This document shows positions 1 through 6,931 of a stretch of DNA of 28,219 nt, in pieces. The notes beneath the pieces are model-generated. The model saw only the letters and a list, made by a program, of their open reading frames with translations, did not search any database and was not told where the DNA came from. The stretch lies in assembly GCA_023422555.1 (NCBI GenBank), contig JAFAGQ010000190.1, forward strand, positions 1 to 28,219. Reading direction: 5' to 3'. The DNA comes from Pseudomonadota bacterium (GTDB lineage Bacteria; Pseudomonadota; Gammaproteobacteria; Burkholderiales; Burkholderiaceae_B). A program made the position numbers and the translations under genes. Every line of letters begins with the position of its first letter. The stretch's first letter is position 1.

Positions 1-23
1 AATAGTATGAATCACGAGACAAG

Positions 24-1253
24 ATGAAACACGCTACGCCCATTTGGCTTGCACCAATCGCTGCTATTCTTACCCTTCAAACCACCTCATCGTTTCTGTC
101 TCGTCTGATCCCCATCATTACACCCGCAGCTTCCGAAGAGTTCGGATGGAGTGCGAGTGCGGTCGGCTATTTCACGGCAAGCAATTCTTTTGGCAGTCTG
201 GCCATTCTGCTGGCAGGTACCACGCTGCTGAAAAAAATCGGCGGTATGCGTTCATTACAATTGACATTAGTACTGGGCGCTGCGTGCCTGGGTCTGTTTT
301 TGACGCCCAGTGTGGCTGTGGTGCTTGCCGCGTGCTTCGCGATGGGCTTGAGTAACGGCGTGGCTAATCCCGCAGGCAGTGAAGTCTTGCTGCGATTTTC
401 TCCTCCGGGCAAACGAAACCTGATGTTTTCAATCAAGCAGGCGGGAGTGCCGTTAGGCGGCATCGTGGCCGGTCTTGCGATCCCGGTGGTCGTCACAATG
501 TGGGGCTGGCGTCCGGCGCTGATTGTGTGTGCGCTCATTGTGCTGATCCCTTCTCTTTTCACATGGTCCGTGAGCGCATCGCTGGATGGCATCAACGAGA
601 AAGTGCGCGGACTGATCCACATTCCGACATGGCAGTCATTTCGCAATCTGGCGGTGCCACTGGCTTCCCTTATCAACGGTCCGGGATTGTTCAAAATGTC
701 GGTCGTCGGTTGCCTGTTCGCCGTCGCACAAAGTTGCTGGTTTACCTTTACCGTGGTTTATCTGGTTAATGTACTGGGCTATTCATTGGGATTGGCAGGC
801 GCGGTCTTTGCCGTGATGCAGACGGGTGGGGTGCTTGGGCGGATTGTTTTGGGCTGGATATCCGATTACGTCGGGTCAGCCAGGGCAACGCTATCTTTCA
901 CGGCCGTGGTGTCGGCCAGTACCACCGTGCTGATGGGGCTGACAGACCCTACCTGGCCCGTGTGGACGGTGATGCTGCTTTCCTTTGTGGCCGGTGGTTC
1001 TGCCGCCAGCTGGAACGGCGTGCAGATTGCTGAAGTTGCGCGTCGTTCTCCGTCCCATCAGGTCTCCGAGACGGCCGCAGGGGCAAGCATACTGGTCAAT
1101 CTGGTGAATATGGTTGCCCCCACGTGTTTTGCTTTCTATGTCGCACTCAGTGCACGATATGATCATGCGTTCATGGGGGCTGGCTTGTGTACCCTGCTGG
1201 TATTGGCGGTGATTCCTAAAGACAAACGCGGTGCAAATGCAAGCGCTTCCTGA
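24..1253 (+). CDS. Major facilitator superfamily (MFS) transporter
   Basis: Inner-membrane secondary transporter of 409 residues, the usual MFS length with about 12 hydrophobic helices. The chain is hydrophobic almost throughout, with a polar central loop around residues 183-207 separating two six-helix halves. A motif-A-like loop GWISDYVGSAR (residues 277-287) lies in the second half, and the first half has SIKQAGVPLGG (about 136-146), a pattern common in MFS carriers of Bordetella-like bacteria. The ATG at 24 is the first codon giving a complete first helix; only a weak GAG lies upstream. The substrate cannot be told from sequence; anion or carboxylate carriers of the CynX/NarK-like groups are possible. 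It converges on the glutathione transferase gene with 72 bp between the stops and has no visible operon partner in the window. Confidence 0.9.
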   Translation: MKHATPIWLAPIAAILTLQTTSSFLSRLIPIITPAASEEFGWSASAVGYFTASNSFGSLAILLAGTTLLKKIGGMRSLQLTLVLGAACLGLFLTPSVAVVLAACFAMGLSNGVANPAGSEVLLRFSPPGKRNLMFSIKQAGVPLGGIVAGLAIPVVVTMWGWRPALIVCALIVLIPSLFTWSVSASLDGINEKVRGLIHIPTWQSFRNLAVPLASLINGPGLFKMSVVGCLFAVAQSCWFTFTVVYLVNVLGYSLGLAGAVFAVMQTGGVLGRIVLGWISDYVGSARATLSFTAVVSASTTVLMGLTDPTWPVWTVMLLSFVAGGSAASWNGVQIAEVARRSPSHQVSETAAGASILVNLVNMVAPTCFAFYVALSARYDHAFMGAGLCTLLVLAVIPKDKRGANASAS

Positions 1254-1325
1254 CTCACACTTCACACATTTGCACGCAGGGTGCGCCGCCGGTTCTGCAC
1301 TCGCGGTAATAACGGCGCGCTGATA

Positions 1326-2045
1326 TCAAGGCGCCGCCGGGATCTCCAGTCCTCGTTTGACGGCAGGTCGATTAACGAACACGTCCAGGACTCGCGCCAC
1401 TTCAGGAAAATCATCAAAGCCAACGAGTTCGCGGGCGCCGTAAAAGCCAATCAGGTTGCGTATCCATGGGAAAGTGGCAATATCTGCAATCGTGTATTCG
1501 CTCCCCATGATCCATTCGCGATCCTTCAGGTGGGTATTGAGCACGCCCAGCAGACGTTTTGACTCAGCCACATACCGATCACGGGGGCGCTTGTCTTCGA
1601 ATTCCTTGCCTGCGAATTTATGAAAGAAACCCAGTTGGCCAAACATGGGGCCTACGCCACCCATCTGGAACATCAGCCACTGCAAGGTCTGGTAGCGGGC
1701 TGTCGTGTCAGCGGGAAGCAGTTTGCCTGTCTTTCCGGCCAGATAGACAAGGATGGCTCCGGATTCGAAGAGAACAATGGGCTCGCCATCCGGTCCGTCC
1801 GGATCAATGATGGCTGGAATTTTATTATTTGGATTAATGGACAGGAACGCGGGCGACAGCTGATCCTGCGTTTCGAATGCGACCCGGTGCGGCTCGTAGG
1901 CCAGACCCAGCTCTTCCAGCGCAATAGACACTTTCACGCCATTAGGGGTAGGCAGTGAATAAAGTTGCAGTCGCTGTGGATGGCGGGTAGGCCATTTTTC
2001 TGTAATTGACGGGTTGAGTTGCTTGACGAATTGTTCAAAGTTCAT
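1326..2045 (-). CDS. Glutathione S-transferase, Nu-class-like (YfcG/YghU type)
   Basis: Cytosolic 239-residue glutathione transferase. The N-terminal thioredoxin-like domain spans about residues 25-112. It carries TPNG (33-36), where Nu-class enzymes place the Thr and Asn that contact glutathione, then the cis-Pro segment NPNNKIPAI (71-79) and the gamma-glutamyl-binding FESGAI (93-98). The all-helical C-terminal domain follows, with the N-capping-type segment YTIADIATFPW. The family (E. coli YfcG and YghU) binds two glutathiones and works mainly as a disulfide-bond reductase; that activity is inferred here. The first about 24 residues extend ahead of the domain as in YghU-like members. It is monocistronic, 101 bp downstream of the T6SS operon on the same strand, and shows no functional link to it. 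Confidence 0.9.
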   Translation of the reverse strand: MNFEQFVKQLNPSITEKWPTRHPQRLQLYSLPTPNGVKVSIALEELGLAYEPHRVAFETQDQLSPAFLSINPNNKIPAIIDPDGPDGEPIVLFESGAILVYLAGKTGKLLPADTTARYQTLQWLMFQMGGVGPMFGQLGFFHKFAGKEFEDKRPRDRYVAESKRLLGVLNTHLKDREWIMGSEYTIADIATFPWIRNLIGFYGARELVGFDDFPEVARVLDVFVNRPAVKRGLEIPAAP

Positions 2046-2100
2046 GAGGGGCAGCCGCTTTTGATGACAGGAATGCTTCTATCTTAACCATTTTTTTGAT

Positions 2101-2124
2101 TAAAAAGCGGGCTGGCAGCGCCCA
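2101..2124 (-). terminator. Possible intrinsic terminator of the T6SS accessory operon
   Basis: Read on the minus strand, a short GC stem (GGGC at 2123-2120 pairing with GCCC at 2112-2109, 7-nt loop) is followed after GC by TTTTTA. It lies about 23 bp past the stop of the PAAR-like gene and ahead of the glutathione transferase gene. The stem is only 4-5 bp, so the call is weak. Confidence 0.35.
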
Positions 2125-2146
2125 TCGACTGCGTCATATATGCAGC

Positions 2147-2533
2147 TCAGGCAGCCAGTACAAAGACCTTGGGCTGACTGGGAACCGCACGTATTCCAAT
2201 CATGTTGAATGTGTTCTGTAAGGTAATGCTGCCCCAGCGCGTGGCAGGCAGGCCTCTGAGCAGCACGGTAAAGGCGCCGGTCAGATCCCGTTTGACGCTC
2301 ATGACGGTATGCGAGACCACTCCGCCAATCACACCTGGAATATCGCCCAGGCTGATGGGCGTGAAGGTCATCATGTTATGTGCAGGAGCAAAGCACTTGA
2401 GAATATTGAAGCAGATAGGGATTGCCATCATGCCCATGGCGATATTCGGATAGGGAATGGGAATTGTAGGCGGCGTCAGGCAGACATCGGGAAATGCAAG
2501 ATCCAGTCCGAACATTTGTGTATTGGCTAACAT
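2147..2533 (-). CDS. DUF4150 PAAR-like T6SS tip protein
   Basis: Protein of 128 residues fitting the DUF4150 family, a PAAR-like fold that caps the VgrG spike and sharpens the secretion tip. The chain has the expected turn-rich beta pattern: FPDVCLTPP...IPIPYPNIA near the start, then cysteines and small residues and a closing V-A rich segment. I chose the ATG at 2533 rather than the upstream in-frame ATG at 2587. It is preceded by GGAG at 7-nt spacing and sits 1 nt after the TGA of the pentapeptide gene (TGATATG), implying translational coupling; the longer form would overlap that gene by about 50 nt. There is no toxin extension after the fold, so any cargo must ride elsewhere. It is the last gene of the VgrG operon. 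Confidence 0.82.
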   Translation of the reverse strand: MLANTQMFGLDLAFPDVCLTPPTIPIPYPNIAMGMMAIPICFNILKCFAPAHNMMTFTPISLGDIPGVIGGVVSHTVMSVKRDLTGAFTVLLRGLPATRWGSITLQNTFNMIGIRAVPSQPKVFVLAA

Positions 2534-2534
2534 A

Positions 2535-3605
2535 TCAACTCCAGTTTGCGCCAGGTTGAAGATGGGCGCTGAAAAGTTCTGCTTCAAAAAGATCAGGGTC
2601 CTTTTCTATGACCCCTGTTTGTTTTTTCAGGGATGAATCGGTCACCAGCGCACGATGCATTCGCGTACGTGAAAGCCTGGCTTGAATCCAGAGTATTTCG
2701 CTCAGATTGGCCTGGGTGAAATCAGAGAATGACAGGTCGCTATGACTGAAATTGGCATTCTCGCAATTGGCCTGATGAAATACGCTCATATCAAGCAGTG
2801 TACGGGAAAAATTGCAATTGGCAAGGCAGGATTCTGGCCAGAGTGTCTGGTGCAATCTGGCTCCCGAGAAATCAGCCCCGGTGAGATCTGCGTGAGGGAA
2901 CAGCGCATTAGGCGCAGTGACCTCCCTGAAATCGGCATCCTGTAACTGACAGCCCTTGAAGCTGCATTGTGGCAGTTCAGCCCGGATAAAAAGGGCGCGC
3001 TTTAGCGAACTGTCGATGAACTGGCAGGCCTGGAAGTGCCGCTGAGTCAGGTCAACGCCGTCCATATCACATTCGAAAAATACCACACGATTAAAACTGG
3101 TGTCGGACCAGTTCACCTCGCTCAGATCACAATGCATAAAGGTAAACTGCTCGAGTACGTTGTCGCTCAAATCTGTACCAGAAAGTTCAACGCTGTCCAG
3201 AAGTGTCAGAACGTTTGTGTCGAACAGAAGCCGGGATTTTTCCATATTGCACTTGCGAAATACGGCATTTTCACTTGTGACGTACTCAAAGTTGCAATTG
3301 GCAAGCGTCGACTCATTAAATTGTGTCGTATCGAGAATGCCATTTGCGATATTGCAACCGTGCAAATGACATTCTGTGAATAATGACAGCCTGAGATCGC
3401 AGCCACTCAGATCGCACTGTTCAAAGCGGCATCGCAGAAAGACGGCTTCAGCAAGACTGGCGTTTCTTAGCGAAATGCCTTTAAAGGTCACTTCATCAAA
3501 CGTCATAGCTGATAGATCTTCGTCTGCCAGATCGAACTCGATGACTTCATCACACAATGAATCACCAAGGCGGGAAAGCTCGCGCAGGTCTTCAATAGAA
3601 ATCAT
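2535..3605 (-). CDS. Pentapeptide-repeat protein of T6SS accessory operon
   Basis: A 356-residue protein built almost wholly of pentapeptide repeats (A/C-D/N-L/F-S-x), running from about residue 30 to residue 330. Examples are LSGCDLRLS, LANCNFEYV, LTGADFSGA and FSHSDLSFS. Such repeats fold into a right-handed quadrilateral beta-helix. There is no signal peptide and no membrane helix. The ATG overlaps the stop of the upstream DUF2169-pentapeptide gene by 4 nt (ATGA) and has AAAGGTGA ahead of it, so the two are coupled. Pentapeptide proteins of this kind accompany VgrG and DUF2169 genes in T6SS clusters (TagA/TagB-like in Burkholderia nomenclature). Their exact role, adaptor or cargo, is unsettled. 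Many repeats use Cys in place of Ala at the inward position. Confidence 0.82.
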   Translation of the reverse strand: MISIEDLRELSRLGDSLCDEVIEFDLADEDLSAMTFDEVTFKGISLRNASLAEAVFLRCRFEQCDLSGCDLRLSLFTECHLHGCNIANGILDTTQFNESTLANCNFEYVTSENAVFRKCNMEKSRLLFDTNVLTLLDSVELSGTDLSDNVLEQFTFMHCDLSEVNWSDTSFNRVVFFECDMDGVDLTQRHFQACQFIDSSLKRALFIRAELPQCSFKGCQLQDADFREVTAPNALFPHADLTGADFSGARLHQTLWPESCLANCNFSRTLLDMSVFHQANCENANFSHSDLSFSDFTQANLSEILWIQARLSRTRMHRALVTDSSLKKQTGVIEKDPDLFEAELFSAHLQPGANWS

Positions 3606-6433
3606 GAGTCTTCACCTTTCGTGGCGGGTACTCTAAGGGGATAAACGTTTGCCTGAGTGGTATAGGCCCGATCAAGATCGGTCGTTTCATCAAGGCGTGC
3701 ATTGCCAAGATTGGTACGGAAAAAATTTGCACTGGAAAAAGAAGCGTGCTCCAGGTTTGCCTTGGTCAGTGTCGCCTGCATGAGATTGGCATGCTCGGCC
3801 TCAGCCTGACTGAGATCAGCACGCACGAAAAGGGCATCGCGAGCAGTCATTCTGGTCAGTTTACTGCCGCAAAGTGACGTTTCAGAAAGATCGCTCATGC
3901 TCATATCAGAATCGGTAAAGTCCTGGCCGTCCAGTTTCAATCCACGCAAGTTGCACTGTTTGAAATATGCGTGGGCGAAAGAGCAGTCTTCCAGCATCGT
4001 GTGATATGTCATCGAGACATTCACAAATCGGCCCAGACCGAATACTTCGCCACTGAGGGTGCTCTTCACAAAATGGGCGCTATCCAGAAACGCGTCAGCA
4101 TATCGGTTCTGTTTCATTTGCGATTCCACGAACGACGTGCGTATCATGTGCGCGCCCAGCAAATTCTCTGTGAATTCGCAACTTGTAAATATGCACTGCA
4201 GCAGTGTTGCTTTCCCGAATGCACATTTTTCAAAGCGGATTTTGTTCAACAGCAATTGTGCAAGATACGCATGAGAAAAATCACATTCGAAAAATGAACT
4301 CTGTTCGATGATACTGGAGTCCAGACTCGCCCCTTCGAAATGCACTCGGTTCGCCTGCACGACCGAAAGGTTTGCGCTATCCAGTATGGCGTGACTGAGA
4401 TTGCATTCGTCCAATGCGGCCCGCGCAAGTACCGCTTCCGATAAATCACAACCAGAAAGATTGGCACCCCGCAAATCGACGCCTTCCATAAACGTGCCAT
4501 GCATATTTGCGCCTGGCAAATGCATACCAGACAGATCGGCGCCAGTCAGATCCATCATGGACAGATCCTTATCCTTGTCGTAACGGGCCTGTACCTGCTC
4601 ACGAATCTGTGCACTGCGATGCGCTGAAACCCGGGATACGCCTTCCTGCATTTGCACGGAATAAAGATACATTTTGCGATTCAGGGGCTCCATACGCTTG
4701 ATTCGTTCAAAAGCCGCAAATTCAGGCGTTTCAGACAGCTCCCGTGCTCGTTCGCGCCACTGGCGGTTTGCCTCTTTGAATTCGTTCGTTTGCATTGATT
4801 CAGTTACGCTCGAACGACGTTGCCCTGCCTGCTGAAACTTGCGTTCAGCTGTCGGATCCGTCAGAGAGGTACTTACATCTATATCCGTCCCATCGTTGCG
4901 TTCCATTAAAGCCGTGGATACGTTTTCTTCCCAGGCTTCGATCAGGTCTTTATGCTTTCGTACCATCTGTTCCGGATCACTTTGCGTCATTTCGTCGATC
5001 TGTTCTGCAAGTGGGCGAGGTGGGCCAGGCGGTCCCTTGATTCGATTCTCCAGAATGTCATCTGTCAATTCGGGGTAGAGCGAATGTTTGCGAGCTTGTT
5101 CCTTTTGTTCCGTTTTGATATTTTCAGCCTGCTCGGCCAATGTTTTTGCGGCCTCTATCAGTTCAGGTATATCCTGTACGGAATACTGCCGCTCGGGACC
5201 CATCACAATTGGAATATAGTCATCGGGATTGTATCCAGACGCTGCCAGATGCGAACGTTGTTCATCGATCAGGTGGTCCTTGCGAACAATCGCCTTTTGC
5301 CAGCGGGCAAGGCGGGTGACGTCCATATCCGCAAGATCCAGCGGATTGAGCAGCGCTTTGGGCACAAGCTCACTATCCTGGAAGGCATATATTCCGCCAT
5401 TCTCCGGGTCACGCCTCTGTTCCATCACGCGCTGATACCATGTCAGTTCGCGGGCAACCGTGGGCTCTTCCAGCGCCGGCATGATGCACTTGATGTCGGC
5501 AGCATCATCTTCGGCTATCTCCAGCGAGCCGTGATAAATCAGTATGACTTTCTTTTCGTGTGGAACAAACCAGGCGGTTGTTGCGCGCAACGGTATTTCC
5601 AGAAATTGCTCGCGACTTTCTGTCTCTTTGATCACAAAGCAGCGGGCGCGCCAATCCGGCAGCTGACCTTTCCAAAAAGGCTGGCCAGGTGTCATATTCC
5701 AGATGGTAAACGGAGTCTTCTCCGGAAGCTGATCAAGTTTGGTCCAGCGTTGTTCCACACTGGCTGCGTTGAATATCAAGGGATTCAGATCGGGAAAGAA
5801 ACCCGGAAAGTCTTTTTTTAACCACTCTTCGGAATAACTGCCTCCCAGGGCAAAACGGCTGGGCCGCATTAGTGGGATTGGCCCGAAGCTGGCTGGCTCG
5901 ACGGTGCTGTCCGGCGTTCCCATGCGTTGTGAAGGTAATTCCACGGGGGGTGCCAGTCGCGCAGGAACACCGTCAATAAGCAGCGTATCCGCGCCTTTTC
6001 CTGCCGTATTTTCGGCATAAGACGGTCCGCCAAAGGCGTTTTCCCATGTGAGCTCCATGCGTTCAAAAGGCTGGGGCTCGGTAAGTTGTCCATTGAGCCA
6101 GTAGCGTTGTCCGGACACAACCAGGGTCTTTTCCAGGTCGCCAACCTGAACGCGAACGGCGCACTGATTGTCTTCTTTCGCAAATTCGGTTGTTGCAAAG
6201 CCACTGACAAGGTATTCGGCCTGCTGTTTGGGGACGAACTGATCTATCATTCCTTCGCAATCGAGCTGAGGGAGCAGATCCCGCCAAAGAAGGTGATCCG
6301 GATCCAGTCGTGGCCGCGTTTCATCACGGCTGTAATCAACAACGGCGAAAACGGCGACACCCAGGCGATGCTGCCGATGCATGGAATAGGGTCGCGTCAT
6401 TGACCCAAGATAAAATGGTTTTATTATTTTCAT
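3602..6433 (-). CDS. DUF2169 - pentapeptide-repeat fusion, T6SS accessory protein
   Basis: A 943-residue cytosolic protein with three parts. Residues about 1-320 match the DUF2169 style: MKIIKPFYLGSMTRPYS start, then WENAFGGPSYAENTAGKG (130-147), FGPIPLMRPSR (183-193), an FPDLNPLIFNAA stretch (213-224) and PGQPFWKGQLP. Residues about 330-620 are a charged, mostly helical linker rich in E, Q, R and K with a proline-rich PPGPPRP (468-474). Residues about 624-918 are pentapeptide repeats, e.g. LTGADLSGM and LRGANLSGC, predicted to form a beta-helix. DUF2169 genes occur beside vgrG and PAAR-like genes and are thought to help load or carry cargo; that is inference here. The ATG has AGGA at 7-nt spacing, 18 nt after the membrane-protein gene, and the 3' end overlaps the next gene by 4 nt. 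A 289-codon antisense reading frame lies inside it and is a shadow. Confidence 0.85.
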   Translation of the reverse strand: MKIIKPFYLGSMTRPYSMHRQHRLGVAVFAVVDYSRDETRPRLDPDHLLWRDLLPQLDCEGMIDQFVPKQQAEYLVSGFATTEFAKEDNQCAVRVQVGDLEKTLVVSGQRYWLNGQLTEPQPFERMELTWENAFGGPSYAENTAGKGADTLLIDGVPARLAPPVELPSQRMGTPDSTVEPASFGPIPLMRPSRFALGGSYSEEWLKKDFPGFFPDLNPLIFNAASVEQRWTKLDQLPEKTPFTIWNMTPGQPFWKGQLPDWRARCFVIKETESREQFLEIPLRATTAWFVPHEKKVILIYHGSLEIAEDDAADIKCIMPALEEPTVARELTWYQRVMEQRRDPENGGIYAFQDSELVPKALLNPLDLADMDVTRLARWQKAIVRKDHLIDEQRSHLAASGYNPDDYIPIVMGPERQYSVQDIPELIEAAKTLAEQAENIKTEQKEQARKHSLYPELTDDILENRIKGPPGPPRPLAEQIDEMTQSDPEQMVRKHKDLIEAWEENVSTALMERNDGTDIDVSTSLTDPTAERKFQQAGQRRSSVTESMQTNEFKEANRQWRERARELSETPEFAAFERIKRMEPLNRKMYLYSVQMQEGVSRVSAHRSAQIREQVQARYDKDKDLSMMDLTGADLSGMHLPGANMHGTFMEGVDLRGANLSGCDLSEAVLARAALDECNLSHAILDSANLSVVQANRVHFEGASLDSSIIEQSSFFECDFSHAYLAQLLLNKIRFEKCAFGKATLLQCIFTSCEFTENLLGAHMIRTSFVESQMKQNRYADAFLDSAHFVKSTLSGEVFGLGRFVNVSMTYHTMLEDCSFAHAYFKQCNLRGLKLDGQDFTDSDMSMSDLSETSLCGSKLTRMTARDALFVRADLSQAEAEHANLMQATLTKANLEHASFSSANFFRTNLGNARLDETTDLDRAYTTQANVYPLRVPATKGEDS

Positions 6434-6451
6434 GATTGAATCATCCTGTGT

Positions 6452-6925
6452 CTAGCCGATGGCAATATGCTCGGGTCTATCACGACTGACATGCAGGTGT
6501 ACGTGTTCGCCCGGAAGGATACGGTCTGCAAGCGAATAATCAACAATGACGAGGGCGGTGGCGGTGTGTTCCGAGCCATCTCCAGGATGAACATAACGAA
6601 CCTGCACTCGATATTGCGGCTGATTATTGATAATGGTGCCGGTAAAATCGCTGCGCAGAATCTGACCCTCTGCGCCAATTCCGTGCCTCACCAGGCGGCG
6701 TTCTCGCCAGTCCATCCGCAGTTGCGGCCAGACTGAGATAAAGAAGACCGCAAGTGTAAGCAGGGCACCGGCAAGGACGGCGATCGAAACAGTCAGTTCC
6801 CCTTGTTGATAATAGTAACCTGCGAGAAACAGCATGGGAACGGCAAACAGCAGTGGCAGAATCCGGCAAAACTCAAAAATCCAGACCAGCACGCGATTCG
6901 ATTGGCGAGGCGAAAATTCATTCAT
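6452..6925 (-). CDS. Small two-helix membrane protein (DUF3592-like) in VgrG operon
   Basis: A 157-residue protein with two predicted membrane helices (about residues 13-38 and 45-68). A basic loop follows (WRERRLVRHG), then a compact soluble domain (about 75-157) rich in beta pattern: GAEGQILRSDF, YRVQVRYVHPGDGSEHTATALVI, LHVSRDRPEHIAIG. This layout resembles DUF3592-type proteins. It begins 6 nt after the vgrG stop with no good Shine-Dalgarno, suggesting coupled translation. Its function is unknown. Because it directly follows a VgrG that has a hydrophobic C-terminal extension, an immunity role in the inner membrane is possible but not shown. It could equally be a structural or housekeeping membrane protein of the spike module. 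Confidence 0.72.
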   Translation of the reverse strand: MNEFSPRQSNRVLVWIFEFCRILPLLFAVPMLFLAGYYYQQGELTVSIAVLAGALLTLAVFFISVWPQLRMDWRERRLVRHGIGAEGQILRSDFTGTIINNQPQYRVQVRYVHPGDGSEHTATALVIVDYSLADRILPGEHVHLHVSRDRPEHIAIG

Positions 6926-6931
6926 GCTACG

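Noticed and set aside
2534..2587. Longer N-terminus for the PAAR-like protein starting at 2587
   Set aside because: It would overlap the upstream gene by about 50 nt, while the ATG at 2533 has a good GGAG site and a coupled TGATATG junction.
4952..5821. 289-codon plus-strand open frame
   Set aside because: It lies wholly inside the DUF2169-pentapeptide gene on the other strand, its translation has no recognisable domain, and the minus-strand frame has clear family motifs.
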